Position numbers and translations under genes: made by a program. A stretch of 64,000 nucleotides of DNA from Pseudomonas marincola (GTDB lineage: Bacteria > Pseudomonadota > Gammaproteobacteria > Pseudomonadales > Pseudomonadaceae): the NCBI RefSeq assembly GCF_900116605.1, contig NZ_FPBC01000009.1:140773-204772 (forward strand), given 5' to 3'. Under the pieces are notes generated by a model. It had not been told where the DNA came from and made no database searches. It saw only the letters and a program-made list of their open reading frames with translations. Position 1 is the first letter of the stretch. The number at the start of each line of letters is the position of its first letter. Below are positions 25,314 to 35,649 of the stretch, one piece after another.

Positions 25314-25625
25314 TCAAACTTCAATATCAACCCACACGCCCTGACGCGGCAAGTCGTCCTCGATTAGTGGATGTTCAGCTACAGGTTCAGCCGGCTCGGC
25401 CTCTTCCTCGCCATCCGGCGCAGCGTCCATAACCTGACGCTGGCGGCGACGCTGTTCTTCGCGCAACAAGTCCTGAACATCCTGAGGATGGCGCTTATCG
25501 AGATTCAACGCGCTCTCGCTCGATGTCTCGGCAGCCGGCGTCACCGCGGCAACCACCGGTTTGGGTTTATTGACATCTTGCTGCGCCGTTACGGGCGGCA
25601 GGCTCTGCGGTATCGGCGGCAACAT
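25314..25625 (-). CDS. Conserved hypothetical, proline/charged-rich protein
   Basis: This 103-residue protein has a proline-rich N-terminus (MLPPIPQSLPPV), a central helix with RREEQRRR-like charge (DLLREEQRRRQRQVMD) and an acidic C-terminal half. It looks largely disordered and has no signal peptide or membrane segment. A good AGGAGA ribosome site supports the start. It lies divergent from rapA and just upstream of alkB. I recognise it only as a conserved Pseudomonas neighbour of rapA; the function is unknown. Confidence 0.75.
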   Translation of the reverse strand: MLPPIPQSLPPVTAQQDVNKPKPVVAAVTPAAETSSESALNLDKRHPQDVQDLLREEQRRRQRQVMDAAPDGEEEAEPAEPVAEHPLIEDDLPRQGVWVDIEV

Positions 25626-25790
25626 GCATTGACTCTCCTTTTGTCAGACTGTCGGCCCCGGTGATCACTACTTGAGTCGAGCCTCGCTACACTTTTGCCA
25701 TTAATCATAAGCGGAATCTGATAATGCGCCTTGGGTCTTGGGTCTCGGTTCCGTTACCATAGTCGGCTTTTTCACGCACAGGAGACAGGC

Positions 25791-28634
25791 ATGGCGCAGT
25801 TTGAACCGGGGCAACGCTGGATTAGTGACAGCGAAGCGGAGCTGGGCTTGGGAACCATCCTCATGCAGGAAGGCCGCATGCTCACTGTGCTCTTCCCGGC
25901 GACGGGCGAAACACGCCAATACGCGGCGCGCAATGCACCGCTGACCCGCGTGCGCTTTTCTCCTGGTGACGAGATCACTCATTTCGAAGGCTGGAAACTG
26001 ACCGTACAGGAAGTCGACGATATCGACGGCCTGCTGGTTTATCACGGCCTCAATGAGCAGCATCAGAGCATTACGCTGCCGGAGACTCAGCTCTCCAACT
26101 TCATCCAGTTCCGTCTTGCCAGCGACCGCCTGTTTGCCGGGCAGATTGATCCACTGGCCTGGTTCGGCCTGCGTTATCGCACGCTCGAATTTACCAGCAA
26201 ACAACTGCAGTCGAAACTGTGGGGCTTAGGCGGCGTGCGTGCCCAACCGATCGCGCACCAGTTGCACATCGCCCGCGAAGTGGCCGACCGGGTTGCGCCG
26301 CGCGTACTGCTGGCGGACGAAGTGGGTCTGGGTAAAACCATCGAAGCCGGTCTGGTTATTCACCGCCAACTGCTTTCGGGCCGTGCCAGCCGCATCCTGA
26401 TTCTGGTGCCGGAAAACCTCCAGCACCAGTGGCTGGTCGAAATGCGCCGCCGCTTCAACCTCGACGTCGCCCTGTTTGACGCCGAACGCTTCATCGAAAG
26501 CGATGCCAGCAACCCGTTTGAAGATTGCCAACTGGCGCTGGTCGCGCTTGAGTGGCTGCGTGAAGACGAGAAAGCTCAAGACGCATTGTTTGCTGCCGGC
26601 TGGGATTTGATGGTCGTCGACGAGGCCCATCACCTGGTTTGGCATCCGGAAAAAAGCAGCCCGGAATATGCGCTGGTCGAACAGCTTGCCGAGGTTATCC
26701 CGGGCGTCCTGCTGCTCACCGCAACGCCAGAGCAATTGGGACAAGACAGCCACTTTGCGCGCTTGCGCCTGCTCGACCCGCACCGTTTCCATGACCTTGA
26801 AGCGTTCCGCGCCGAAAGCGCCAACTACCGTCCGGTGGCCGAAGCCGTTCAAGAGCTGCTCGACCACGGCCAGCTCTCTGCCGGTGCACATAAAACTGTG
26901 CATGACTTCCTCGGCGCCGAAGGCGAAGAGCTGCTGGATGCCGTGAACAAGGGTGACGCCGAAGCATCAGCGCGACTGGTTCGCGAGCTGCTAGACCGCC
27001 ACGGCACCGGCCGCCTGCTTTTCCGTAACACCCGCGCGGCGGTACAAGGCTTCCCCGAGCGCGAACTGCACCCCTACCCGCTGCCGAGCCCGGACGAATA
27101 CCTGGAGCTGCCAATTGGCGAGCACCCGGATCTTTATCCCGAGGTCAGCTATCAGGCCCAGCCTGAGGTTGAGGACGAGCAGCGCTGGTGGCGCATCGAC
27201 CCACGCGTAGAGTGGTTGATCGACACCCTGAAGATGCTCAAGAAGTTCAAGGTGCTGGTGATTTGTGCGCACGCCGAAACGGCCATGGATCTTGAAGATG
27301 CCCTGCGCGTTCGCTCCGGCATCCCGGCGACTGTGTTCCATGAAGGCATGAGCATTCTTGAGCGCGACCGGGCAGCGGCATACTTTGCAGACGAAGAGTT
27401 TGGCGCCCAAGTACTGATCTGCTCGGAAATCGGCAGCGAAGGTCGCAACTTCCAGTTTGCCCACCATCTGGTGCTGTTCGACCTGCCAGCTCACCCGGAT
27501 CTGCTTGAGCAGCGCATTGGCCGTCTCGACCGTATTGGCCAGAAGCACCGCATTCAACTGCACGTGCCGTATCTGGAAAACAGCCCGCAAGAGCGCTTGT
27601 TCCAGTGGTATCACGAAGCGCTGAACGCGTTCCTCGCAACTTGCCCGACCGGCAACGCGCTGCAGCATAAGTTCGGCAGCCGCATGCTGCCACTGCTTGA
27701 AGGCGGTGATGACGGCCAATGGCAAGAACTGGCTGACGAATGCAAGGCCGAGCGTCTGCGCCTTGAAGATGAACTGCACGCTGGCCGCGACCGCCTGCTG
27801 GAACTCAACTCGGGCGGTGCTGGCGAAGGCGAGCAGCTGGTCGAGGAAATTCTCGAACAGGACGACCAATTCGCCCTGCCGATCTACATGGAACAGTTGT
27901 TCAACGCTTTCGGCATCGACAGCGAAGACCATTCCGACAACGCCCTGATCCTGCGCCCGAGCGAGAAAATGCTCGATGCCAGCTTCCCGCTGGGCAGCGA
28001 CGAAGGCGTGACCATCACCTATGACCGCGACCTGGCACTGGCCCGCGAAGACATGCAGTTCCTCACGTGGGAGCACCCAATGGTTCAAGGCGGCATGGAT
28101 CTGGTGCGTTCAGGCTCAATGGGCAACACCGGCGTCGCGCTGATCAAAAACAAGGCCCTCAAGCCAGGTACCGTTCTGCTTGAGCTGCTTTACGTCAGTG
28201 AAGTAGTAGCGCCACGCGCACTGCAATTGGGTCGCTACTTGCCACCCGCTGCATTGCGTTGCCTGCTCGACGCCAATGGCAATGATCTGGCCAGCAAGGT
28301 GGCGTTCGAAACCCTCAACGACCAGCTCGAAAGCGTGCCACGCGCCAGCGCCAACAAGTTTGTGCAGGCGCAACGTGATGCGCTCAACCCGCAGATCAGT
28401 GTCGGCGAAGACAAGGTTTCACCGCGCCATCTGGAGCGTGTTGCCGACGCTAAACATCGTCTGGCGGCTGATCTCGATGAAGAGCTTGCCCGCTTGACCG
28501 CCCTGCAGGCAGTCAACCCGAGTGTGCGCGACAGCGAACTGGAAACCTTGCGCCAAATCCGCAGCAAAGGCCTGGCAGCACTGGACAAGGCAGCGCTGCG
28601 CCTCGAAGCCATTCGGGTGTTGGTCGCGGGATAA
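25791..28634 (+). CDS. rapA: RNA polymerase-associated helicase RapA (HepA)
   Basis: This 947-residue SWI/SNF-type ATPase binds RNA polymerase and promotes recycling after transcription. N-terminal Tudor-like domains (residues 1-110) are followed by the helicase core with Walker A (DEVGLGKT, K182), DEAH at 277-280, and C-terminal helicase motifs ([13 protein letters not shown] and [11 protein letters not shown]). The long C-terminal domain completes the family length. The ATG at 25791 is chosen for the GGAGA ribosome site; a longer frame upstream has none. Confidence 0.96.
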   Translation: MAQFEPGQRWISDSEAELGLGTILMQEGRMLTVLFPATGETRQYAARNAPLTRVRFSPGDEITHFEGWKLTVQEVDDIDGLLVYHGLNEQHQSITLPETQLSNFIQFRLASDRLFAGQIDPLAWFGLRYRTLEFTSKQLQSKLWGLGGVRAQPIAHQLHIAREVADRVAPRVLLADEVGLGKTIEAGLVIHRQLLSGRASRILILVPENLQHQWLVEMRRRFNLDVALFDAERFIESDASNPFEDCQLALVALEWLREDEKAQDALFAAGWDLMVVDEAHHLVWHPEKSSPEYALVEQLAEVIPGVLLLTATPEQLGQDSHFARLRLLDPHRFHDLEAFRAESANYRPVAEAVQELLDHGQLSAGAHKTVHDFLGAEGEELLDAVNKGDAEASARLVRELLDRHGTGRLLFRNTRAAVQGFPERELHPYPLPSPDEYLELPIGEHPDLYPEVSYQAQPEVEDEQRWWRIDPRVEWLIDTLKMLKKFKVLVICAHAETAMDLEDALRVRSGIPATVFHEGMSILERDRAAAYFADEEFGAQVLICSEIGSEGRNFQFAHHLVLFDLPAHPDLLEQRIGRLDRIGQKHRIQLHVPYLENSPQERLFQWYHEALNAFLATCPTGNALQHKFGSRMLPLLEGGDDGQWQELADECKAERLRLEDELHAGRDRLLELNSGGAGEGEQLVEEILEQDDQFALPIYMEQLFNAFGIDSEDHSDNALILRPSEKMLDASFPLGSDEGVTITYDRDLALAREDMQFLTWEHPMVQGGMDLVRSGSMGNTGVALIKNKALKPGTVLLELLYVSEVVAPRALQLGRYLPPAALRCLLDANGNDLASKVAFETLNDQLESVPRASANKFVQAQRDALNPQISVGEDKVSPRHLERVADAKHRLAADLDEELARLTALQAVNPSVRDSELETLRQIRSKGLAALDKAALRLEAIRVLVAG

Positions 28635-28830
28635 AGAACAGTCCAGGGTGCCCGAGTAACCTTGTTTTTTTCAGGGTTTTAGGGCACTAATGGAGAGTGT
28701 CTCTTTACAAGGTTCAAGCAAACGGACTCGAGTACAGGCGCGGGTGTTCTACACTTGGCTTTCAGATGATGCCCATTTGATGGCACACTTCACACCAGTA
28801 CTCGACACTCGCCGATTGCGAAAGGAATCC

Positions 28831-30492
28831 ATGAGCGCGATACGCCGCTTCTGCCGAGCGACCAAGCTCGGGAATCTGCTGATTATCACAACAGTCCTGC
28901 TCTGTTGTCTGACATCGCCTCTCGCCGCTGCAGAACCTATTCGCCTGCAACTCCGCTGGCTGCACCAATTTCAGTTTGCCGGCTATTACATGGCCAAGGA
29001 AAAAGGCTTCTATCGCGAGGCCGGCATGGATGTGGATATCGTTGAGGGTGGGCCGAATGCGCCCAAGGCGATCGACAGCATGCTCTCCGGTGAAAGCGAC
29101 TTTGCCATCGCCAACAGTGGGCTGGTAATCGCACATATGCAAGGCAAGCCGGTGGTTGCACTGGCGGCGATCATGCAAAGCTCACCCAGCGCCTGGATTG
29201 TGCTGGCGGACTCAAATATTTTCACGCCGCTGGACCTTGCCGATAAGCGCCTGATGCTGCTGCCCTTGCCGGAAAGTGCCGAGCTACGCCTGACCCTGTT
29301 GCGCGAAGGAATAAGCCTCAACAACCTGAACATCACCAACGCCAGTTTCAATCCACAGGACCTTATCGATCACAAGATTGATGCCTACGACGGCTACAGC
29401 ACCAACGAGCCCTTCTGGCTCGAGCAACAAGGTGTGCCGTACCGGCTGATCCGGCCACGCGAATACGGGGTGAACTTCTACAACGACATCCTTACCACGC
29501 GCACAACCCTGATCGAGCAACGCCCGGAGATGGTCGACGCCTTTGTTCGTGCGAGCTTGCAGGGCTGGCAATACGCGCTGGATCATATCGAAGAAACCAT
29601 TGCAGTTATCCACGCGCAATACGCGCCAAACAAGAGCCTTGAGCACCTGCGCTTTGAAGCCGAGGCAATCCGCGAGCTGGTGATGCCGGAACTGGTGCAA
29701 ATCGGCCATATGAATCCGGGTCGCTGGAAAACCATCGCCGCCAGCTATAAAGAGCTGGGCATGGCCGATGGTCCGCTCGACCTTGAGCAATTCATTTATC
29801 ACCACAAAGAACCCGCAGATTACAGCCGCTTGTATGCCTTGCTCGCTGCCAGCCTGCTGGTGTTATTGTTGGTGGGCGCATTTGCCTTGCGTCTGACGCG
29901 ACTCACCGGCCGCCTGCGCCGCGAGGTGTCCGCGCGAATAGAGGTTGAGCACGAACTGCTGAAAACCAACCAGCAATTGGAGAAACTGGCCAATACCGAT
30001 CGCCTTACAGGCTTGTGGAATCGCCTTAAGCTGGAGGAAGTTGCCAACATCGAAATCCGCCGTGCCGAGCGCTACGACTTTGCTCTGAGCCTACTGTTTT
30101 TTGATATCGATCACTTCAAAGCCATTAACGACCAATACGGTCACGAGGTTGGCGATCAAACCCTGGCCTGCCTCAGCGAGCTGCTCCAGCAGCACCTGCG
30201 CGAAGCGGACAGCCTCTGCCGTTGGGGCGGTGAGGAGTTCCTGTTATTGATGCCGCACACCGATCTTTCGCAAGCCAGCAGCATGGCTGAAAAACTGCGC
30301 AGCCTGATCGCCAATACGCCGATAACGCCTGAGGTGTCGTTCACCGCAAGCTTCGGGGTGGCCCAATGGCAAAAGGGGCAAAACCTTGACGAACTGATCC
30401 AGCAAGCCGACCAGCGCCTGTATCGCGCCAAGGCGCTGGGACGTAATCGGGTCGAGGCCGGCAATGTGACCGTGGTCGCCTCAACCCAATAA
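28831..30492 (+). CDS. Diguanylate cyclase with periplasmic NMT1/THI5-like sensor domain
   Basis: This 553-residue membrane protein has an N-terminal signal/anchor (LGNLLIITTVLL), a periplasmic NMT1/THI5-type solute-binding domain (residues about 34-320, beginning LQLRWLHQFQFAGYYMAKEKG), a membrane helix (about 335-355), a short coiled coil and a GGDEF domain. The active site is GGEEF at 466-470 and the inhibitory RxxD site is R457-D460, both intact, so it should make c-di-GMP with feedback control. There is no EAL domain. The sensor domain is related to pyrimidine/thiamine-precursor binding proteins; the ligand here is inference. The ATG at 28831 has an AAAGGA ribosome site. Confidence 0.9.
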   Translation: MSAIRRFCRATKLGNLLIITTVLLCCLTSPLAAAEPIRLQLRWLHQFQFAGYYMAKEKGFYREAGMDVDIVEGGPNAPKAIDSMLSGESDFAIANSGLVIAHMQGKPVVALAAIMQSSPSAWIVLADSNIFTPLDLADKRLMLLPLPESAELRLTLLREGISLNNLNITNASFNPQDLIDHKIDAYDGYSTNEPFWLEQQGVPYRLIRPREYGVNFYNDILTTRTTLIEQRPEMVDAFVRASLQGWQYALDHIEETIAVIHAQYAPNKSLEHLRFEAEAIRELVMPELVQIGHMNPGRWKTIAASYKELGMADGPLDLEQFIYHHKEPADYSRLYALLAASLLVLLLVGAFALRLTRLTGRLRREVSARIEVEHELLKTNQQLEKLANTDRLTGLWNRLKLEEVANIEIRRAERYDFALSLLFFDIDHFKAINDQYGHEVGDQTLACLSELLQQHLREADSLCRWGGEEFLLLMPHTDLSQASSMAEKLRSLIANTPITPEVSFTASFGVAQWQKGQNLDELIQQADQRLYRAKALGRNRVEAGNVTVVASTQ

Positions 30493-30503
30493 CCGCAGCG
30501 GGC

Positions 30504-31295
30504 TTAGCTGCCGAGGGTTTTGCGCCACTCAGCCAACCAGTCCAGACTCGCCGTCGTGCCCACATCGCCGGGACGATATTCCGCCGCGATCCAACCCTGA
30601 TAACCACTGGCTTTGAGCGCCGCCATTGCCGGTGCAAAGTCGACCTCACCGGTCCCAGGCGCACCGCGTCCCGGACAATCGGCAAATTGCACGTGGCCAA
30701 TTCGCCCGGCCAACAAGGCAATCCCGGCGACCAGCGCAATACCCTGCCGCGCCATGTGATACAGGTCGTACTGGGCCATGAAATTAGGATGATCAACCAG
30801 GCGAATCAACTCATCCAGATGCTCCGGGGTATTGATCAGAAAGCCTGGCATATCCAGCGGATTGATCGCCTCCGCGACCAGTTTAATGCCCAGCTGTGCA
30901 AAGGCCTCGGCACTCTTGCGCAGGTTTGCGCCCAGAGTGGCCAGTGCCTGCTCACGACTGACGCCCTGAGCAAGGCGTCCCGGCAAGATATTCACCGAGG
31001 CCGGACGCACCATCGCGGCGTAGCTGAGCGTCTGCTCCAGCGCCGCATCGAACTCGGCCTGGCGTGCCGGCACGGCGGCAAGACCAGCGCCGCCATCCAT
31101 GAAATCACCGGCTGGCAGGTTGATCAGCACCAGCGGCATGTCTGCACGCTCCAGCGCCTCCTTGAAGCGAATTGCCGGGACTTCATATGGGAACTGCACT
31201 TCGACACCGTCAAAGCCAGCCACGCGAGCGGCCAGAATGCGCTCGATCAAGGGGACTTCGGTAAACATCATCGACAGGTTTGCAGCGATTTTCAT
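30504..31295 (-). CDS. hyi: Hydroxypyruvate isomerase-like TIM-barrel protein
   Basis: This 263-residue protein has the AP-endonuclease-2/sugar isomerase fold of the Hyi family (start MKIAANLSMMFTEVPLIER, later EAINPLDMPGFLINTPE and WIAAEYRPGD). Hyi interconverts hydroxypyruvate and tartronate semialdehyde. Its ATG overlaps the upstream reductase stop (ATGA). No glyoxylate carboligase gene is present, so the physiological substrate may differ from the classic glyoxylate pathway. Confidence 0.82.
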   Translation of the reverse strand: MKIAANLSMMFTEVPLIERILAARVAGFDGVEVQFPYEVPAIRFKEALERADMPLVLINLPAGDFMDGGAGLAAVPARQAEFDAALEQTLSYAAMVRPASVNILPGRLAQGVSREQALATLGANLRKSAEAFAQLGIKLVAEAINPLDMPGFLINTPEHLDELIRLVDHPNFMAQYDLYHMARQGIALVAGIALLAGRIGHVQFADCPGRGAPGTGEVDFAPAMAALKASGYQGWIAAEYRPGDVGTTASLDWLAEWRKTLGS

Positions 31296-32182
31296 GCCTT
31301 CGGCTCCCGGTACATTTCAATCAGGGTGGAGGGGTCTCGCGCCGCGTTGCCCTGACTGGCATGCAGGCGCATCAGTTGCGCAGCCAAGCCAGTCGCGGGC
31401 GTAGACGACGCGGTTTCGCGGGATAGTTTGACCGCTGTATCGAGGTCTTTGAGGAGTGTACGCACATGCCACTTGATCGGCTCAAACTCGCTGCTGGCCA
31501 TCTGCGGTGCGAGAATCTGCAGTGGCTTGGAGTCGGCGAAACCACCGGCCAACGCCGAGGCAATCAGCGTGGCATCGACACCCGACTTTTCCGCCAAGGC
31601 CACAACCTCGGCGATCACCAGCGCGTTGCAGGCGACGATCATCTGGTTGCAGACCTTGGTCACCTGCCCAGCGCCCACATCGCCCATGCGCGTGAGGCGC
31701 TGGCCTAAATTATCGAGCAGCGGCCGCACCCGCTCGATGTCTTCCACGCGCCCGCCGGCCATGATCGCCAGCGTACCGTTTTCAGCGCCCGGCGTACCGC
31801 CGGACACTGGTGCATCAACCCAGCGCATGCCGGTTCGCTGCTCAAGCTCAGCGGCCATCTGCCGGGTTGCGCTGGGCTCAAGGCTGGAAAAGTCCAGCAG
31901 CAACTGGCCGGGCTTGGCATTCTCGACAATGCCGCCCGGGCCAAATACCACCTCGCGCACCACGCTTGTATCGGCCAGACACAGCATGATGATCTCGGCA
32001 TCGGCACACAACTGGGCCGGGCTGCTGACAGCGCGGGCACCGGCTTCAAGCAGCGGCTGGCATTTGTCCGGCGAGCGATTCCACACCGTCAACGGATAGC
32101 CCGCCGCTAGCAAGCGGCGGGTCATAGGCAGGCCCATCAGGCCTATTCCGGCAAAAGCTACAGCAGGCAGCGACCCAGACAT
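31292..32182 (-). CDS. 2-hydroxy-3-oxopropionate reductase/3-hydroxyisobutyrate dehydrogenase family
   Basis: This 296-residue beta-hydroxyacid dehydrogenase has the N-terminal Rossmann motif GIGLMGLPMTRRLL, the substrate-binding segment DAPVSGGTPGAENGTL and a helical C-terminal domain containing the catalytic lysine in GQVTKVCNQ. Coupling to the Hyi-like gene suggests reduction of tartronate semialdehyde to glycerate, but 3-hydroxyisobutyrate or sulfolactaldehyde-like substrates cannot be excluded. The ATG at 32182 is preferred (GGAG 7 bases upstream) over upstream in-frame alternatives. Confidence 0.85.
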   Translation of the reverse strand: MSGSLPAVAFAGIGLMGLPMTRRLLAAGYPLTVWNRSPDKCQPLLEAGARAVSSPAQLCADAEIIMLCLADTSVVREVVFGPGGIVENAKPGQLLLDFSSLEPSATRQMAAELEQRTGMRWVDAPVSGGTPGAENGTLAIMAGGRVEDIERVRPLLDNLGQRLTRMGDVGAGQVTKVCNQMIVACNALVIAEVVALAEKSGVDATLIASALAGGFADSKPLQILAPQMASSEFEPIKWHVRTLLKDLDTAVKLSRETASSTPATGLAAQLMRLHASQGNAARDPSTLIEMYREPKA

Positions 32183-32340
32183 AAATGACTCCATGGTTGG
32201 CAAGGGCTTATCTTAAACCCAAAGCCGGTTCGTCATTCACCCTGTTTGCCGATTAGACTAGGGGCTCGCAGGCCTGCAGAATACTGGTGTAAAACGCCAT
32301 CTGTGGCCTTGATTGTCCCTGCTTAAAAATAAGGAATCCC

Positions 32341-32694
32341 ATGAACATCAGCCGTCACGAAACCTCTGCCCGCATGAGCCGCGTAGTCGTCCACAACAAC
32401 ACTGCCTACCTCTGCGGCCAGGTTGCAGAAGACCGCACGGCGGGCATTGAGGAACAAACCCGGACCATGCTGGCCAAGGTCGATGCGCTGCTGGAATCGG
32501 TTGGCAGCAGCCGCAAGCACATCCTTTCCGCCACGCTGTACATCAAGGACATGAGCTTGTTCGCCGGTATGAACAGCGTGTGGGACAGCTGGGTTCCAGA
32601 AGGCTTCGCGCCAGCCCGCGCCTGTGTCGAGGCGAGCATGGCCAGCCCGGAACTGCTGGTTGAAGTGTCGGTTATTGCCGCGATTGCCGAGTAA
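32341..32694 (+). CDS. RidA-family protein
   Basis: This 117-residue YjgF/RidA-family protein has the C-terminal signature [23 protein letters not shown], containing the conserved arginine that binds the imine carboxylate. The family deaminates reactive enamines and imines, but this copy is from a divergent subgroup (start [19 protein letters not shown]) and the substrate is unknown. A clear AAGGAA ribosome site precedes the ATG. It lies divergent from the Hyi/reductase pair and directly upstream of an AraC regulator. Confidence 0.87.
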   Translation: MNISRHETSARMSRVVVHNNTAYLCGQVAEDRTAGIEEQTRTMLAKVDALLESVGSSRKHILSATLYIKDMSLFAGMNSVWDSWVPEGFAPARACVEASMASPELLVEVSVIAAIAE

Positions 32695-32699
32695 GCTCC

Positions 32700-33521
32700 A
32701 TGAGCCTGACCGTGCCGACATTCTGGCGAGCCGCAGCGCTGCCCTTTATCGAGGCGCGGTCAATTCTCGATGGCCGCAAGGTCTGTTATGCGCGCCACGC
32801 GCATGCGCACTTTTCAATCGGCGCCATCACCTCGGGCCAGTGCACCTACATTAGCGGTGACCAGCAGCAAGTGATCGGCGAAGGCTGCGTGGTGTTGATG
32901 AATCCGCAGGTGGTGCATGCCTGCAATCCGATTGATGGCGAACCTTGGTCGTACCGGATGTTCTACGTCGACTGCCAATGGCTGGCCGCCATACAGGCGC
33001 AGCTCGACTCATCGGCCGCGCACTGTTTTCAACCTTACAAGCCGATTCTCACGCACTCACAACAGCTCTTTAGCGCGCTGAACCAGCTGTACATGCAGTT
33101 AACTGATGCGGCGCTGAGCACAGCGCAAAAACACACCGCCGCCGAGCAGTTCTTTGTGCAAATGCACGCCGAACTGACGGCAAATGAGCCTGACGCTGAA
33201 CTCACATCTGCAGTGCATGCAAAGCTGCAATGCGCCGCCGACTATATCCAGGCCCATTGCGCCGAGCCGCTGAGCCTTGAGAAAATCTGTACGGTCGCGG
33301 GGCTTTCACGCTCGTATCTGATCCGCGCCTTTGCCCAGCATTTCGGGATGACTCCGCACGCGTATCTGACCAATCAACGCGTGCAACTGGCGCAGCGTTT
33401 ACTGCAGCGCGGTGAGGTGATTGCCGAAGCGGCGCTGGCCGCCGGGTTTGCCGATCAGGCGCACCTGCAACGCACCTTCAAGCAGCACCTTGCGGCGACG
33501 CCCGGGCAATATCGCGGCTGA
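32700..33521 (+). CDS. AraC-family transcriptional regulator
   Basis: This 273-residue protein has an N-terminal cupin arm (RHAHAHFSIGAITSGQ, QVVHACNP) and a C-terminal double helix-turn-helix (LEKICTVAGLSRSYLIRAF and AEAALAAGFADQAHLQRTFKQH). The cupin histidines are typical of AraC_binding proteins that govern LysE exporters. The gene follows ridA after 5 bases and ends one base short of the convergent LysE gene, its most likely target. Confidence 0.88.
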   Translation: MSLTVPTFWRAAALPFIEARSILDGRKVCYARHAHAHFSIGAITSGQCTYISGDQQQVIGEGCVVLMNPQVVHACNPIDGEPWSYRMFYVDCQWLAAIQAQLDSSAAHCFQPYKPILTHSQQLFSALNQLYMQLTDAALSTAQKHTAAEQFFVQMHAELTANEPDAELTSAVHAKLQCAADYIQAHCAEPLSLEKICTVAGLSRSYLIRAFAQHFGMTPHAYLTNQRVQLAQRLLQRGEVIAEAALAAGFADQAHLQRTFKQHLAATPGQYRG

Positions 33522-33522
33522 A

Positions 33523-34110
33523 TCAACTGAGCAGCAAATACACGCAGCAAGCCACCAACAGCGCTGCCATCAGCCGGTTGAACAGGCGCATTGCCGCCGG
33601 TGTTTCAAGTACGCCGCGCAAGTAACTGCCCGCCACTGCCCAACTGGCAATTGAGACGTAACAAACCGCGAAGTAAATCAGGCTGAACTCGGCAACCTGA
33701 CGCAAATTGCCCTCTTCAACAAACAAGCCCATGCCGGCAACACAGGCCATCCATGCTTTTGGATTGAGCCACTGCAACGTTGCGCCATAGAGCATTGAGG
33801 GCGCACTCGCCTTCTCGTCACGCCTGATCTGTCCATCATCGACCGCAAGTTTGTAGGCCATGAACAACAAGAAAGCCACGCCGCCCAATTGAATGAACCG
33901 GGTCAGCGGCGGCCAGGCGCGCAATACCTCGTGCAGCCCCAAACCGATCAGCACCAGCAACAGGCAGAAGCCAACCGTGGCGCCGGTTACATGGCGCAAG
34001 CTGGCCCGCAGTCCAAACTGCACGCCCGCACTCAGCGCGACGATATTCACCGGCCCCGGCGTGATTGATGAGGCCAGCGCAAATGCGGCCATCGACACCC
34101 AGATACTCAT
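33523..34110 (-). CDS. LysE/RhtB-family amino-acid exporter
   Basis: This 195-residue inner-membrane protein has about six hydrophobic segments and the family signature ASSITPGPVNIVALSAG near the N-terminus, followed by GATVGFCLLLVLIGLG. LysE proteins export amino acids or homoserine lactones; the substrate is not evident. It is convergent with the AraC-type gene, a frequent pairing in Pseudomonas. Confidence 0.88.
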   Translation of the reverse strand: MSIWVSMAAFALASSITPGPVNIVALSAGVQFGLRASLRHVTGATVGFCLLLVLIGLGLHEVLRAWPPLTRFIQLGGVAFLLFMAYKLAVDDGQIRRDEKASAPSMLYGATLQWLNPKAWMACVAGMGLFVEEGNLRQVAEFSLIYFAVCYVSIASWAVAGSYLRGVLETPAAMRLFNRLMAALLVACCVYLLLS

Positions 34111-34227
34111 ACACAGCCCTCACTCGTGGTTATCAGGTGCTCACGGTAACGGCCTTGCGCGCGTGCGGATTGAAGGAAAATACCCTTTACTGACAAGACC
34201 TTCATACGCTCAGCCAAAGGAGCTGAA

Positions 34228-34590
34228 ATGCCCAGCCACGAGACAATCAATTACGTCGAGTTTGCCGCGCGCGACATTGAAGCAACCAAAGCCTTCTTCA
34301 ATCGCGCATTCGGCTGGACCTTCGACGATTACGGCCCGGACTATTGCGCGTTCTCAGGACGCGGCCTGGACGGTGGCTTTTATCGCGCCGATATGGCCGC
34401 CACCACCGCCAACGGCAGCGCGCTGGTAGTGCTGTACAGCGATGACCTGGAAGCGACACTGAACAAGGTCAGCACTGCTGGCGGGCAGATCAACAAAGCC
34501 ATTTACAGCTTCCCCGGTGGCCGCCGTTTTCACTTCATCGAACCCAGCGGTAATGAATTTGCGGTGTGGGGGCAGGCGCTGGAGCAGTAA
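34228..34590 (+). CDS. VOC-family (glyoxalase/bleomycin resistance fold) protein
   Basis: This 120-residue protein has two beta-alpha-beta-beta-beta modules. The start is MPSHETINYVEFAARDIEATKAFF and the end is FPGGRRFHFIEPSGNEFAVWG, the usual second-module pattern ending in a glutamate metal ligand. It resembles the predicted lactoylglutathione-lyase-like enzymes, whose reactions are mostly unknown. A strong AAAGGAG ribosome site precedes the ATG. It seems to be a single gene. Confidence 0.85.
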   Translation: MPSHETINYVEFAARDIEATKAFFNRAFGWTFDDYGPDYCAFSGRGLDGGFYRADMAATTANGSALVVLYSDDLEATLNKVSTAGGQINKAIYSFPGGRRFHFIEPSGNEFAVWGQALEQ

Positions 34591-34665
34591 CCCGCAGCAA
34601 TGCACGTCAACTAAGCAGCTGGTATCCAACAAGGCACATTCTCCGCGCATTAACTGCGGCCTCAG

Positions 34666-34684
34666 CCGCGCATGCGCGGTTTTG
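34666..34684 (+). terminator. Weak hairpin after the VOC gene
   Basis: CCGCG and CGCGG pair around CATG and are followed by four T residues. The short stem is GC-rich and lies 75 bases after the stop. It may end transcription before the ABC operon. Confidence 0.4.
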
Positions 34685-34797
34685 CTAAACATTTATCACC
34701 GATAAACCTGCAACACGGTATGCTGCGCGCGCCCATTGCATGGCAATTACCTCTATAATTCGCCCGCTTTCCCCGCTATTGAACCGGAGAACCCGTC

Positions 34798-35649
34798 ATG
34801 ATCAAGCGTACTTTTGTACTCGCTGCAGGCATCGCCCTGTCGCTCTCTGCTGTTTTCGCCAACGCTGCTGATGTTTTGCGCGTCTCGGCCATCCCCGATG
34901 AAGCCCCGACCGAACTGCTGCGCAAGTTCAAACCACTGGGCGCCTACCTTGAGCAACAACTTGGCATGAAGGTCGAGTTTGTGCCGGTAGCCGATTACGC
35001 CGCAGTGGTTGAGTCGCTGGCATCTGATCGCCTCGACATGGCCTGGCTGGGTGGCTTCACCTTCGTGCAGACCCGCCTGAAAACCGGCAACGCTGTGCCA
35101 CTGGTGCAGCGCGAGCAGGACGCCGAGTTCACCAGCAAATTCATCAGCGCCGACCCTGCAGTGAAATCGGTTAAAGACCTCAAAGGCAAAACCTTCGCCT
35201 TCGGTTCGGTTTCCTCGACTTCCGGCAGCCTGATGCCGCGCTACTTCATGCTTAAAGACGGGATCAAACCGGAAGAATTCTTCAGCCGCGTGGCCTACTC
35301 GGGCGCGCACGATGCCACCGCCGCCTGGGTCCAGGCTGGCAAGGCCGATGGCGGCGTGCTCAACGCCTCGGTGTGGGACAAACTGGTTGCGACTGGCAAG
35401 GTCGACACCACTAGAGTCAAAGTGATCGCCACGACCCCGACTTACTACGACTACAACTGGACCGTTCGCGGCACTCTCGATCCGGCCCTGCAAGCCAAAA
35501 TCAAGGCCGCGTTCCTTGCACTGGATCCGGCTAACCCCGAGCAGAAAGCCATTCTGGATCTGCAGGCCGCCAGCCGCTTTATCGAAACCAAGCCTGAGAA
35601 CTATGCAGGCATTGAGGAAGCAGCGCGCGCAGCTGGCCTGTTGAAGTGA
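34798..35649 (+). CDS. PhnD-type ABC transporter substrate-binding protein (putative selenate/phosphonate type)
   Basis: This 283-residue periplasmic protein has a signal peptide ([23 protein letters not shown], cut after ANA). The mature protein has PhnD-family motifs ([49 protein letters not shown]). Related Pseudomonas proteins are annotated as putative selenate binding proteins, others as phosphonate or phosphite binding; the sequence alone does not decide. A GGAGA ribosome site lies upstream. It is the first of four overlapping genes. Confidence 0.85.
   Translation: MIKRTFVLAAGIALSLSAVFANAADVLRVSAIPDEAPTELLRKFKPLGAYLEQQLGMKVEFVPVADYAAVVESLASDRLDMAWLGGFTFVQTRLKTGNAVPLVQREQDAEFTSKFISADPAVKSVKDLKGKTFAFGSVSSTSGSLMPRYFMLKDGIKPEEFFSRVAYSGAHDATAAWVQAGKADGGVLNASVWDKLVATGKVDTTRVKVIATTPTYYDYNWTVRGTLDPALQAKIKAAFLALDPANPEQKAILDLQAASRFIETKPENYAGIEEAARAAGLLK

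Noticed and set aside
26991..28088. Minus-strand open frame of 365 codons
   Set aside because: It lies antisense within the rapA C-terminal region and has no family motif.
28648..28687. GTGCCC/GGGCAC repeat after rapA
   Set aside because: The loop would be 28 bases with the T-run inside it, so it is not convincing as a terminator or riboswitch.
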